DNA of 64,000 nt, taken from the NCBI GenBank assembly GCA_965247075.1, contig CBDFGK010000003.1, positions 1,674,001 to 1,738,000 on the forward strand. The letters run 5' to 3'. This DNA is from CBDFGK01 sp965247075 (GTDB taxonomy: Bacteria; Pseudomonadota; Gammaproteobacteria; Pseudomonadales; Halieaceae). Below, in pieces: positions 34,115 to 43,358 of this stretch. Position 1 is the stretch's first letter. Each line of letters opens with the position of its first letter. The translations under genes were made by a program, and so were the position numbers. The notes beneath the pieces were generated by a model that saw only the letters and a program-made list of their open reading frames with translations, made no database searches and was not told where the DNA came from.

Positions 34115-37100
34115 CTTTCCGCGCCGCCGCTGAGCAGTTTTGCTGCCGGCAACTCATCATCTGCTTTGCCCATCAATCGATTCAGGTCGTCGAGAATAAC
34201 GTATAGGGACGGCACCAGTAGCAGGGTAATCACTGTGGCAAATACAATGCCGAAGGCCAGTGAGATCGCCATGGGTATGATGGGCGTAGCATGTGTGCTG
34301 GTTTCCAGCAGCATGGGTACCAACCCGAAAAAGGTGGTCAGGGAGGTGAGGATGATGGCGCGAAAGCGGCGCATGCCCGCTGTCACGGCCGCCTCGTGTC
34401 GCGGTACACCGTCGTGTACTGCCCGGTTTACGTAATCCACCATAATCAGGCTGTCGTTCACCACCACGCCGGACAAGGCAATGATGCCCAGCAGTGACAT
34501 CATGCTGACCGCATAACCCATCACCATATGACCCAGCACGGCGCCGATGACTCCAAAGGGAATGACACCCATAATGATTAGTGGTTGCAGATAAGATCTG
34601 GTGGGTATGGCCAGCAGCGAGTAGATGCCGAATAGTGCCAGGGTGAAACCGATGAGCATGCTGCGCACCATCTTGGTTTCTTCCTCGGACATGCCCGACA
34701 TTTTGTAACTCAGCCCCGGATACCTGGCGGCCAGTCCGGGCAGGAAGTTGCGCATGATTTCGTCGGCGATTTTGCCCGGTTCAACAAATTCCGTATCGGC
34801 CTCGGCGGTAACGCCCACCGCGCGCTGAAAGTCGATGCGGGTAGTTTTGTTGAAGCCCGGTTTAACTGCCAGGCTGGCCACAGAGCTAAAGGGTATGGAA
34901 TCACCGTCGGGAGTTCGTATGTACATGCTTTCCAGAGTGGCAGTGGTGCGGCGATCCTCCCTTGGGTAGCGCACCATGACCTTGACTTCGTTGGTATCGC
35001 GCTGCACCCGCTGTGCCTCAGCACCGTAAAAGGCGTGCCTGACCTGTAAGCCCAGCTCGTAACGGGTGATACCCAGTGATTCAGCCTCGGGCAGTATATC
35101 GAGATGAAACTCATTGGATACCGCGCTGACATCACTCTGTATATCATACAGACCGGCGTAACTCTTCAGCTTTTCTTCCAGTTCCAGCGACGCCGCCTGC
35201 AAGACGGTCCAGTCATTGTGAGACAGGTTGAAAGAAATGTCGGCGCCAAAGCCGGGGCCGTCATCGGCGGAAAACGACAGTGTTTCAGTGCCGGAAATTT
35301 CACCCACGCGTTCGCGCCACATGGTCAATGCCTGCGTGGTGGTCAAGGTCCGATTTTCGGAGCGCACCAGTTCGGCCAACATAATACCGTCGGTGCGGCT
35401 GCGGCCCAGCGCGAACAGGTTGACCACCAGCGGCTTGTCGTCGTGCCGGGCGCGGTACTCCCGGTCCAGCTCCCACATGGCATTGGTGATTTCGGTAATG
35501 GTTTGCAGAGTGCGTTGCTGCGGTGTGCCGTCGGACATGGCAACATCGACCTGGATAAACTCGCCCTCTGATTCCGGCGCGAGCACCGTGCGCACCTTGC
35601 CGCCACTGATTACGCCGATGGTGAGTATCAACATACAGAGAAACACTGCAACGGTGATATAGCGGTTGCGGATGCAGCGCTGCACCAAGGGTTGATAAAT
35701 GTTGTGTATAAACAGTTGCAGCTTGCGGTTCACGGCTTCCTGAACCTGATCGATCTGGGCTAACCAGCCTGAGGTTACCGGTTTGCTGTGGGCCAGGTGG
35801 GCGGGCAGAATCCACTTCGATTCAATCAGGGAAAAGGCCAGGCAGAAGATCACCACCCAGCCTATGGCTGCACCGAAAATACTCATGCCACCGTCGATAA
35901 ACAGGGTCGGTACAAAGGCGATGATGGTGGTAAGTACCCCGAAGGTCGCCGGTGTGGCAACCCGTTGCGCGCCGATGATAATGGCGTCGACGCTGTGTCC
36001 GTGCTCTTCCTGTTCGGTGTAGGCGGCTTCGCCAATGATGATGGCGTCGTCAACCACGATGCCCAGCACCAGAATAAAGGCGAACACGCTGACCACATTG
36101 AGGGTGCCACCGACCAGGGGTGATCCGAAGATCGCAATAGAACCCAGAAAACAGATTGGAATCCCCACCATGACCCAGAACGCCAGCTTGATTTCCAGGA
36201 ACAGGGCCAATACGAAAAACACCACGGCGGCGCCCATCAGCAGGTTTTTCATCATCATGCCAAGGCGTTGGTCCAGGTAATAACTGAAGTCCATCCACAC
36301 CGTTAGCGCTACGGTATCCGGCAGTGTGCGGTTGCGCTCTGCCACATAGGCCTTGGAGGCCGCGGCCGCCTTGAGAATATCCTGTGAGCCCAGCGCCATG
36401 ATGGGCAAGCCAATCGAGTACTTGCCATTAAAGATGGCGAAACCGTCCAGGTCGACAAAACCATCTTCAATGTTGGCAATATCGCCCAGCAACAGACGGG
36501 TGCCATCCGGGAAGGTCTTGAGGACTATCTTTTCAAAGTCAGCCTGGCGATAGGCCTGGCCTCTGGTGCGCAGCATGATATCGCCGTTTTCCGTGCGCAC
36601 TGAACCGCCGGGTAAATCGATGGAGGAACGGGCAATGATATTGGCAACCTGACCCAGGGTCAGGTGGTATTCCTGCAGGCGGTGTTCAGAAATTTCTACG
36701 GCGATTTCGTAGTCGCGGGTGCCCCAGATTTCCACCGAGGAAATGTCCGGGTGGGCAATCAGGTCCAGCTTAATCTGCTGCGCCATTTCTGTCATGGTGC
36801 GCTCGTCCAGATCGCCGGCTATCTGCACCATCAGGGCATGTATTGGCAGTTCCAGCCGGCCGATGATCGGTTTTTCGGCGCCATCGGGAAAATGTTGTAT
36901 AGCATCAATCCGCGTTTTTACGTCGTTGATCAATTCGATCATGTCGGCATCATCTTCCGGTTCGACGATTACCCGGGCAAAGGACTCGGTGGCGGTCGAT
37001 TCGATGCGCTCAATGCCGTCAACGTCGGTTAACGCTTCTTCTATTTTGAGAATAATGCCCTGTTCGACTTCTTCCGGGGCCGCGCCGGGGTAGGGCATGG

Positions 37101-37260
37101 CGACCTGAATCACATCAATCTCAAACTCGGGCATCATGGTGCGCTTGATGTTGATGGCAGACAGTATGCCGACCCCGATAATAATAACCATCAACAGGTT
37201 GGCGGCCACAGGATTTGTGGCAAACCAGGCAATCAGCCCCTTGTGGTGTAGCTTGGTCAA
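34111..37260 (-). CDS. RND-family efflux permease
   Basis: The 1049-residue protein has the RND permease layout: a first membrane segment (LIAWFATNPVAANLLMVIIIG), two large periplasmic loops and a core with GIVVDDAIIIGEAAY, where two consecutive Asp residues in the fourth segment form the proton relay. A second ALSGVVVNDSLIMVDYVNRA repeats this motif in the second half. It pumps drugs, metals or other compounds with the adaptor next to it. No outer-membrane channel or TetR regulator is adjacent. It overlaps the adaptor gene by four bases. Confidence 0.95.
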   Translation of the reverse strand: MTKLHHKGLIAWFATNPVAANLLMVIIIGVGILSAINIKRTMMPEFEIDVIQVAMPYPGAAPEEVEQGIILKIEEALTDVDGIERIESTATESFARVIVEPEDDADMIELINDVKTRIDAIQHFPDGAEKPIIGRLELPIHALMVQIAGDLDERTMTEMAQQIKLDLIAHPDISSVEIWGTRDYEIAVEISEHRLQEYHLTLGQVANIIARSSIDLPGGSVRTENGDIMLRTRGQAYRQADFEKIVLKTFPDGTRLLLGDIANIEDGFVDLDGFAIFNGKYSIGLPIMALGSQDILKAAAASKAYVAERNRTLPDTVALTVWMDFSYYLDQRLGMMMKNLLMGAAVVFFVLALFLEIKLAFWVMVGIPICFLGSIAIFGSPLVGGTLNVVSVFAFILVLGIVVDDAIIIGEAAYTEQEEHGHSVDAIIIGAQRVATPATFGVLTTIIAFVPTLFIDGGMSIFGAAIGWVVIFCLAFSLIESKWILPAHLAHSKPVTSGWLAQIDQVQEAVNRKLQLFIHNIYQPLVQRCIRNRYITVAVFLCMLILTIGVISGGKVRTVLAPESEGEFIQVDVAMSDGTPQQRTLQTITEITNAMWELDREYRARHDDKPLVVNLFALGRSRTDGIMLAELVRSENRTLTTTQALTMWRERVGEISGTETLSFSADDGPGFGADISFNLSHNDWTVLQAASLELEEKLKSYAGLYDIQSDVSAVSNEFHLDILPEAESLGITRYELGLQVRHAFYGAEAQRVQRDTNEVKVMVRYPREDRRTTATLESMYIRTPDGDSIPFSSVASLAVKPGFNKTTRIDFQRAVGVTAEADTEFVEPGKIADEIMRNFLPGLAARYPGLSYKMSGMSEEETKMVRSMLIGFTLALFGIYSLLAIPTRSYLQPLIIMGVIPFGVIGAVLGHMVMGYAVSMMSLLGIIALSGVVVNDSLIMVDYVNRAVHDGVPRHEAAVTAGMRRFRAIILTSLTTFFGLVPMLLETSTHATPIIPMAISLAFGIVFATVITLLLVPSLYVILDDLNRLMGKADDELPAAKLLSGGAES

Positions 37261-38513
37261 GAGGTTGGCACTGCTGCAGGTGAGCCCGCTGCCTTCATTT
37301 CTGGATGTGGTGGTCGCAGCGTGCTGACACGGGAGTTAATTCTTACCGGCATGCCGGGCAGCGCGTCATGCAGGCTGGTCAGTGCGACCAGGTCGCCTTC
37401 CTGTAAGCCGCCGCTGACATAAATTTCATCACCGCCGGTGCGCAGCAGCGATACTTCCCGGTTGCGGAGTCTGAGTTGTTCGTCAACGACCCACAATAGG
37501 TTGCCGGCGCGCAGGATGTGGCGTGGCAGCAATACCAAGTCATTTATTTCGCGGCCGAGGATATTTGCCTTAACGAAGGTGCCCACCCGTAGCGGCTGGG
37601 CATCACCGCCGGACAAAACGTAGGGATCATCAATGCGGGCCACCGCAAACAGTACCCTGGAGCGTTCATCGAGTGAGGCCTCGGTACGGTGCAAGCGGGC
37701 TGTCCAATGGGATACAACGCCAGAACTGTCGGTGTAAAGATCTACCAGGGGTGCAGCATCGGTATCGTAGCCAGTGACACCCGGCAGGTCCAGGTAGGTA
37801 AGACGGCTCTGCGGCAAAGCCAGGCGCACCTCGGCAAAATCTACCGAAAATAACCGCGCCACGGGTGTGCCCGGGGCCATATACTGGCCCAGGTCGCTGC
37901 GCTTTTTCTGGATCAGGCCGTTATAGGGTGCGCGAATTATGGTTCGCTCCAGATCATCACCTGCTTTGCGCAAGTCAGCCTGCGCCGACAGTAATTGTGC
38001 CTGGGCCTGCTCCAGTTGGGGCTTGCGCAGATACAGCGCTTTGCCCGCAGCGCTGCGATTGGTGGTCTTGGGTAGGCGCTGCCACTCCCGGCGTGCTACC
38101 TCGACGCGGCCCTGCTCCTGCGCCAGGTTGCTCTCGGCAGTTTTAACAGCGGCAGTGGCGCGCAACAGATTGGCCTGGTAGTCGCGGTCATCGATACGCA
38201 CCAGCAGCTCGCCGGCAGCCACGTAAGCACCGGCATTGAAATTGCCTGATACCTCAATAATCTTGCCGGCGACTTCAGAGACCACCGTGGTATCCCGGTG
38301 CGGGGAAACCGTGCCCTGAGCCTGGACAGGAATACGCAAATTCTGCCAGTGCACTTCTGCCACATCAACCAGTACCGAGCGCAGCTTCGCCGGCGCGAGG
38401 TTCTGCTTGGGTCGATTGGCGATCAAGGCGCCGGCAATGACGACGGCGGCAGCAATTATCAGTGGTGGAATAAGGATTTTTACTTTTTTGGAGATCACAG
38501 CTTTCATTTCCAT
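37257..38513 (-). CDS. RND efflux periplasmic adaptor (MFP)
   Basis: The 418-residue protein has an N-terminal membrane anchor (KVKILIPPLIIAAAVVIAGALI), then a lipoyl-like half (VHWQNLRIPVQAQGTVSPHRDTTVVSEVAGKIIEV), a helical hairpin (ATAAVKTAESNLAQEQGRVEVARREW) and a beta-barrel section (NGLIQKKRSDLGQYMAPGTPVARLF). It links the RND pump to an outer-membrane channel. It is translated first, with the permease overlapping by four bases. Confidence 0.93.
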   Translation of the reverse strand: MEMKAVISKKVKILIPPLIIAAAVVIAGALIANRPKQNLAPAKLRSVLVDVAEVHWQNLRIPVQAQGTVSPHRDTTVVSEVAGKIIEVSGNFNAGAYVAAGELLVRIDDRDYQANLLRATAAVKTAESNLAQEQGRVEVARREWQRLPKTTNRSAAGKALYLRKPQLEQAQAQLLSAQADLRKAGDDLERTIIRAPYNGLIQKKRSDLGQYMAPGTPVARLFSVDFAEVRLALPQSRLTYLDLPGVTGYDTDAAPLVDLYTDSSGVVSHWTARLHRTEASLDERSRVLFAVARIDDPYVLSGGDAQPLRVGTFVKANILGREINDLVLLPRHILRAGNLLWVVDEQLRLRNREVSLLRTGGDEIYVSGGLQEGDLVALTSLHDALPGMPVRINSRVSTLRPPHPEMKAAGSPAAVPTS

Positions 38514-38678
38514 AATGCGGCATCAGGCAAAAACACGCCGTGGCAGTGTTCGTGACAGGGCCGCGGCGATGCAAGTAGTTGATTTTATTACAGATGAAAC
38601 GAAAACCGGGATTAAATTTAGGTAATAAAGGCTGTTTTATGGCTCCTTTATTCCATTAGCTTATATAAAAAAGAAAAC
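38514..38678. other. AT-rich gap upstream of the RND operon
   Basis: This stretch between the adaptor start and the dehydrogenase remnant contains no gene. It must hold the promoter of the RND operon on the minus strand. I see AT-rich runs (TTTATTCC, AATAAAG), but no confident -35/-10 pair. Confidence 0.4.
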
Positions 38679-38905
38679 TCATATCTCCAACACGGTGCGA
38701 ATACCCCTGCCCGCCGCCATGATCAGCACCGTGGCGCCTTCTTCCACTGCTGCCGTATTCATTATTGCACCGGTGCCGGTTTGCAGAGCGCAGCCAATAA
38801 CGCAGGCGGTTTCCAGCGGTATATACGGATAGATTTTTATCGCGCCACTGGCCGGGGTAATCACATACTCGGCCAGCGCGCCAACGCCAACACCGAGCGC
38901 GGTGT
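38679..38905 (-). pseudogene. zinc alcohol dehydrogenase remnant, middle part
   Basis: Read on the minus strand the sequence encodes GALAEYVITPASGAIK, then PLETACVIGCALQTGTGA and NTAAVEEGATVLIM. This is a zinc-dependent alcohol dehydrogenase in the region before the NAD-binding fold, where CxxQTGTGA is typical. After TVLIMAAGRG the frame degenerates and stops at 38679-38681. No N-terminal part is attached; a matching N-terminal piece lies at 41640-41757, on the far side of the restriction genes. The gene has been broken and partly deleted. Confidence 0.75.
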
Positions 38906-39048
38906 ATCAATATGCGGCGTCTACGCCCTGGAGGAAGTATCAAGAAACCCCACTGGAGTCACCTGGATCGCGCGAGCTCTTTGCTGTCGATTGGTCTGAT
39001 CAAATGGAGGAAGAAGAACTACTAAAAATTTGGGAACTATATACCTGA
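38880..39048 (+). other. short open stretch of unknown origin at the island edge
   Basis: In one plus-strand frame the sequence runs without stop through YAASTPWRKYQETPLESPGS and on to EEEELLKIWELYT before TGA at 39046-39048. It looks like the end of a real protein, but no start is attached and no family is recognised. It partly overlaps the dehydrogenase remnant, so this is probably the edge sequence brought in with the restriction genes. The remaining bases to 39100 hold no feature I can support. Confidence 0.3.
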
Positions 39049-39100
39049 CTCCACCACGCCCAGACTATTGGCTCCGTAAGCCAACTACCCGGACGCTCTT

Positions 39101-40186
39101 TTATTTTCCTGATTTTCTTCTATTGTCATCCTTGCAGAGCATTTGGCAGTTTTCGGCGACCGTTAACCCACCTTCGTGCCAGGGTTTTATGTGGTCGCCT
39201 TCCATTTCGTCAATCTCGAAATGCTCGCTGCAAACCGGGCAAATGCCTTTCTGTCCCTCGTAGGCCGCACGCTTCTGGTTATTACTGAAGGCCCGTATAC
39301 TCAGGTGCTTTTCCTTTCCGTCCAGAACGTAGGAATATATCCCCTTATTTTTCGTGACATCCTCATCTTCCATGAGCCTTGAAATCTTGACTTCGAGCTT
39401 TTTCGAGTCGAACTCTTGTTCGTTGAATGCATTATATAGCCCGCCCCAGTCAATTCCCTTCATCTCATTTCGATACACTGGGAAAGTCACTTGTACCCAG
39501 TCGATCACCTTCTTGAAGTAAAGCCACAATTCCTTGGCTTCGGGCTTGTGCTGGTGAACAGCCATGTACTCTTTGATATTATCCTCGCTGATCCATTTAA
39601 TGGTTGTCTCAAGATAGTCTTGACGGATCGAAGTGCCGGTCAGATAGTTACTGCCTACACCGTAAGCTGGGCAACCAGATTTGCTGAAATACCGCTTTGC
39701 GTCGGTTACCCAAGAGCCCGAGTACACCGCATTTCTCAATTCCTGGTCGGTCAGCTCTTCGCCTGCGATGTTAATAGTTTTGAACCACTCAAGCTTCTCG
39801 CTGGCAGTCCCGCTGCACAGGTAGACCATCAGCTCGTAGTCCAGGATTTGCTCCTGCTCGTCGTCCTGCAAGTTTAGGAAATATCGGCCATTGAAAGAAA
39901 AATCACCCTCTACAAACTGGCAGATGGAGACCGTGCGTTGCTGCCCGTCAATGATTTCAAAATCGCCATCCTCACGCACGGCCCAATACATAACGTTCAG
40001 TGGAAATTTCTTTGTGATGGTGTTAATGACAGCATCCCGCTGCTTGTCTCTGTAAATAAATTCCCGCTGGTAGGGCGGTCGAATGTCCAGTTTGCCATCA
40101 TAGCCGACGACACCACCTTCATCGTTATCTTCGTAGCCGTTCGTCAACTCGCGGACGGTAATTTCCCTGAGTTCGATATTCATCAA
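39101..40186 (-). CDS. DUF262-HNH nuclease, probable restriction enzyme
   Basis: The 361-residue protein joins two domains. Residues about 10-230 form a DUF262 (ParB/Srx-like) domain, with RPPYQREFIYRDKQRDAVI and FEIIDGQQRTVSICQF; the DGQQR motif is used for nucleotide hydrolysis in GmrSD enzymes. The C-terminus holds an HNH nuclease: ICPVCSEHFEIDEMEGDHIKPWHEGG with the catalytic His, a zinc-type CPVC, and ENCQMLCKDDNRRK. It directly follows the EcoRI-type methyltransferase with one base between the genes. The pair looks like a restriction-modification system. The recognition sequence cannot be read. Confidence 0.85.
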   Translation of the reverse strand: MMNIELREITVRELTNGYEDNDEGGVVGYDGKLDIRPPYQREFIYRDKQRDAVINTITKKFPLNVMYWAVREDGDFEIIDGQQRTVSICQFVEGDFSFNGRYFLNLQDDEQEQILDYELMVYLCSGTASEKLEWFKTINIAGEELTDQELRNAVYSGSWVTDAKRYFSKSGCPAYGVGSNYLTGTSIRQDYLETTIKWISEDNIKEYMAVHQHKPEAKELWLYFKKVIDWVQVTFPVYRNEMKGIDWGGLYNAFNEQEFDSKKLEVKISRLMEDEDVTKNKGIYSYVLDGKEKHLSIRAFSNNQKRAAYEGQKGICPVCSEHFEIDEMEGDHIKPWHEGGLTVAENCQMLCKDDNRRKSGK

Positions 40187-40187
40187 A

Positions 40188-41222
40188 TCAATCCTTTGCT
40201 TTCTTGTTCTTTATTACAATTCGGTCATACAAGCGCCGGTATGTGCCGTTGCCGTTGTCAAGGTAAAAGCGCGGGCCACCTTGGGAGTAAGTGCCTTTTT
40301 CTGCTATTTCTGACATTGGTTGCCCGAGCGTCCTACTTGAACCGATGATTTCAAATTGATCTGGATTGTACCTGCCCAGAAAAGTTATGGGTACACCCAT
40401 GGCGTCCTCGTAATCTAAGGGAATATCCTTCGCCTTGCTGACTTCAATCGCATCACAATTTACATAAGTCGGATATTCCTCGGGGCTATAAGTCTTGTAG
40501 AGGATTATATCCTCGTGGCGCTTGGAGATGTCGAGGTTTGTAAACCAGCAAGCATTGCCTAAGCTTCGCCATTTCTGACCATCATCATCTTCCCAGTATC
40601 GGGTTTCCCTTGGCTCGTAGTAGTCAGGAACTTTGAACGCCATATCGCCACTCATGTAGCCCATCCAAATCTTGTCATCCTTGATTAGCTTGAAAATCTC
40701 TTTGTATGTGATTGCGTTCTGATTCCCGACGATCAGGAACTGCTTGTCGTAGTCAACAAGCTGTGTCACATAGTCGCGGAACAGAGAGAACGGCGGGTTA
40801 GTAACCACGATGTCGGCTTGCTTTAAGAGTTCAATACTTTCAGGGCTTCGGAAGTCGCCGTCACCCTCCAGGTGCCTGATGCCGATATCCTCAGGGTCTG
40901 GCACGTTGTTGTCGTTCTTGTCTCCATCATATTCCAGGTAAATGGCCTGTTCAGAATCATTCCGGCTGAACAGATCCATGTCCTGGTTCCTGTAGCAGGT
41001 AGTAATGAGCTTCTTGAGGCCTAGCCTCTCGAAATTGTATGAGAAGTAGTGGAAGAAGTTGCTCAAACGCGGATCGTCACAGTTGCAGTACACCACCTTG
41101 CCCTTGAAGTACTTTTTGTAGTGCTTCAGTTCTTTCTCGATGTCCGAAAGCTGGGTATAGAACTCGTCTTGCTTCGAGTTTTTCGCATTATGCAGATTTC
41201 TATTCTTTGCATTTTCAGTCAT
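40188..41222 (-). CDS. EcoRI-type adenine-specific DNA methyltransferase
   Basis: The 344-residue protein resembles EcoRI methylase: NSKQDEFYTQLSDIEKEL at the start, VVYCNCDDPRLSNFFHYF, and the catalytic motif DIVVTNPPFSLFRDYV near residue 140. The NPPF motif is typical of N6-adenine methyltransferases. It would protect host DNA against the DUF262-HNH nuclease encoded immediately downstream on the same strand. The gene is AT-rich compared with the flanking lipid genes, in line with transfer. Confidence 0.9.
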   Translation of the reverse strand: MTENAKNRNLHNAKNSKQDEFYTQLSDIEKELKHYKKYFKGKVVYCNCDDPRLSNFFHYFSYNFERLGLKKLITTCYRNQDMDLFSRNDSEQAIYLEYDGDKNDNNVPDPEDIGIRHLEGDGDFRSPESIELLKQADIVVTNPPFSLFRDYVTQLVDYDKQFLIVGNQNAITYKEIFKLIKDDKIWMGYMSGDMAFKVPDYYEPRETRYWEDDDGQKWRSLGNACWFTNLDISKRHEDIILYKTYSPEEYPTYVNCDAIEVSKAKDIPLDYEDAMGVPITFLGRYNPDQFEIIGSSRTLGQPMSEIAEKGTYSQGGPRFYLDNGNGTYRRLYDRIVIKNKKAKD

Positions 41223-41276
41223 TGCGGTATGCCTATCTCGGATTCGGTATCATACAGCAATTGCAGATATAACTTT

Positions 41277-41304
41277 ATGTCCCCTTTGGATCGAAAGCGG
41301 ACAT
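41277..41304. promoter_or_regulatory. inverted repeat upstream of the restriction-modification genes
   Basis: ATGTCC at 41277-41282 pairs with GGACAT at 41299-41304. Within it, CTTT and AAAG add four more pairs around a GGATCG loop. It is 55 bases upstream of the methyltransferase start in the gap that must contain the promoter. An operator or RNA hairpin is possible. No regulator gene is nearby. Confidence 0.35.
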
Positions 41305-41444
41305 TGGGATGTTTTTACAGTTTTGTTCAAGAAATACATTTAGGGGATTTGTTATCGAATGAATGCAGGCATGCCAATCCTCAAGATATTGTGTAGGTAT
41401 TAACCCGAAGTGGGAGGCCCCAAGCCCCTGCTCTGCTTAAGGAG

Positions 41445-41651
41445 CTAATTCGACTTCGATGGTAGGATTTCAGCCGGAGCTGGGGCAGCATCATACCCCG
41501 ATAGTGAGAGAGGGGAGAATCTAGAGAAGTGCCTCAATTGATGCAGCGTTATTGAGTTTTCATCCAGCACACTAACTGCCTTCCCAATCGAGTTAGCTGG
41601 GTCGTCTTCGATTTCAATAGTATCGCCAAAGGCTAAAGTAACAGCGGCCAC
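41445..41651 (-). pseudogene. unidentified gene fragment next to the dehydrogenase remnant
   Basis: The minus-strand frame encodes TLAFGDTIEIEDDPANSIGK, then AVSVLDENSITLHQLRH and a Pro/Ser-rich tail to TAG at 41445-41447. It looks like the end of a real protein, with acidic strands. Its beginning is lost where it meets the dehydrogenase remnant. I do not recognise the family. The rest of the gap from 41223 to 41444 is AT-rich and contains only the inverted repeat noted separately. Confidence 0.35.
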
Positions 41652-41757
41652 AGGCGGGAACCGGGGTCAGCACCACGTGATCGCCAGGAGCAGGATCACT
41701 GACTCCCGGACCAATTGTCAGGGGCTGGCCGGGTTGTTCCAGTACTGCTGCGCGCAT
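41640..41757 (-). pseudogene. zinc alcohol dehydrogenase remnant, N-terminal part
   Basis: ATG at 41757 opens MRAAVLEQPGQPLTIGPGV, the usual start of a zinc-dependent alcohol dehydrogenase. It then jumps to APGDHVVLTPVPACGRCYF, the segment carrying the structural-zinc cysteines, which normally comes about 60 residues later. An internal deletion has therefore occurred. The homology stops at about 41640, where an unrelated sequence begins. It matches the fragment at 38679-38905 in strand and order, so one gene was split by the restriction-modification insertion. Confidence 0.7.
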
Positions 41758-41773
41758 TGGCGTTCCCGGTGGG

Positions 41774-43198
41774 TTAGTTACCGAGAGTTGCCTGTCGCAG
41801 GGCATCAAAAGACTCCTGCAGGCACTGGGCGTAGCAAGCGGGGTCGGGAAGCATCTCCCGGCACGCGGTGAAGGACAGGGTTATCGTGCCCCGCTTGTTC
41901 ATAACAGAGCTGTAGACGATATGAAACAAGCCCACGTTGGGCAGCAACGGGCCAAAGCTTATTGAATCTATCAGGCTGGCACCGCAGAAATACAATTGAA
42001 TGGGCGGTCCAGGTACATTGGTGACAATGGTGTTGTACACCACCGAGGCTTCCGTCAAGCCGGTGGCTGATGCCGCCCGCATGGCAACAGCGAGGACGTT
42101 GCCGGGTAGTACGTTGGTAATGTCCATGGCAATGCGCGGCCCCAACGCCTGGGCATAGGCCTTGGCGCCGATGGCTGATTCGTGCACAGCGGCCAGCCGT
42201 TGCGCCGGGTCTTCAATATTGGAATGCAGGGCTACATTCATAAAGCCCACCATATTGCCGCCGGCGGTGCGTTCATCATCGCTGCGCACATCGATGGGGC
42301 AGCCGGTCACCAGCGATTGTTTGGGTAATTCTCCCTTGGCCTCCAGGTAGCGGCGCAAACCACCGGCTACGATGGTGAGCATCACGTCGTTAACCGTGGT
42401 GCCCGGCTGTGAATTTTTGATGGCGCGTATGGTATCGAAGTCGAATTTGCGTGCGTCCACAACCCGGTGCCGGGAAATTTTGCCCTGGAATCGCGTTTCC
42501 GGTTTGTCGCTCAGATCGTCATATTCTTCGTTCTTGCGCCCGGCTGAGATACGCCGCATGGCTGGGATTACCTGCCTGGCCAATTTCCAGGTCTCGCCGG
42601 GTTTGCGCCACATGTTCATATAGGCCTTGCCGAGCAGCTTGCGATTGGACACCTTTTCCCCGGTCCAGGCTTCATCCGGCACTTTATGAGTAACCGCCTC
42701 TGGCTCTAGGTCGTGCATGATGTTCATAAATTGTGCACCGGTGGCTCCGTCCATGGCGGCGTGGTGAACTTTCATCAACAATCCGAAACAGTTGGAGGGC
42801 AGTCCTTCGACATTGTCCAGGCCTTCAATAATGTAGAATTCCCACAGCGGCTTGTCGCGGCGCAAGGGTTGGGAGTGTAAGCGGGACATCAGGATGCACA
42901 ACTGGCGCCAGTCACCCGGTTTGGGCAGGGCGATATGGCGCACATGATATTCCAGGTCAAAATGCGGGTCGTCTACCCAGTAGGGCCGATCTACCCCACC
43001 GGGAACCGTAACCAATTTGCGGCGGAAGATGGGAGACAGGTGCAAGCGGTTCTCCAGCAATTTTAAAATTCGCTTAAAACGCACCTTGCCGCCCTTGACG
43101 GAGGACTGATCGTAGATGCTAACGCCACCGATGTGTTGCGGAAGCGTATCGATTTCCGCATGCAGGAACATTGCATCCTGGCCACTGAGTTGTTCCAT
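41774..43198 (-). CDS. wax ester synthase / diacylglycerol acyltransferase (WS/DGAT)
   Basis: The 474-residue protein is a full-length WS/DGAT. The catalytic HHAAMDG motif (HHxxxDG) lies near residue 143. The PLWEFYIIEGL segment is just before it, and later the family's NDVMLTIVAGGLR and VTNVPGPP segments occur. It esterifies fatty acyl-CoA with alcohols or diacylglycerol to make storage wax esters or triacylglycerol. It is divergent from the MaoC-like hydratase, with a large palindrome between. The enzyme is common in marine gammaproteobacteria and mycobacteria. Confidence 0.93.
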   Translation of the reverse strand: MEQLSGQDAMFLHAEIDTLPQHIGGVSIYDQSSVKGGKVRFKRILKLLENRLHLSPIFRRKLVTVPGGVDRPYWVDDPHFDLEYHVRHIALPKPGDWRQLCILMSRLHSQPLRRDKPLWEFYIIEGLDNVEGLPSNCFGLLMKVHHAAMDGATGAQFMNIMHDLEPEAVTHKVPDEAWTGEKVSNRKLLGKAYMNMWRKPGETWKLARQVIPAMRRISAGRKNEEYDDLSDKPETRFQGKISRHRVVDARKFDFDTIRAIKNSQPGTTVNDVMLTIVAGGLRRYLEAKGELPKQSLVTGCPIDVRSDDERTAGGNMVGFMNVALHSNIEDPAQRLAAVHESAIGAKAYAQALGPRIAMDITNVLPGNVLAVAMRAASATGLTEASVVYNTIVTNVPGPPIQLYFCGASLIDSISFGPLLPNVGLFHIVYSSVMNKRGTITLSFTACREMLPDPACYAQCLQESFDALRQATLGN

Positions 43199-43271
43199 AT
43201 TAGTCTCCGCTATGGTTTATTGGCATCGAAGGCCAGTTTAACCTTTTCGTTGGTGTTGCGTAACAGACCAT

Positions 43272-43339
43272 GGGGTCAGAGTAAAACCGTCATTTCTGGC
43301 CATGGACATGGCCAGAAATGACGGTTTTACTCTGACCCC
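43272..43339. repeat. 68-base near-perfect palindrome
   Basis: Positions 43272-43304 and 43307-43339 are exact inverted copies, 33 bases each, with only GA between them. Each arm starts GGGGTCAGAGTAAAAC when read inward. It could form a very long hairpin or cruciform. It lies 19 bases upstream of the MaoC ATG in the gap between two divergent genes, inside the leader of the MaoC gene. It may be a miniature mobile element or a REP-type element. I did not find a second copy of the arm in this window. Confidence 0.9.
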
Positions 43340-43358
43340 TTTGACTGAAGGAGCCCAT

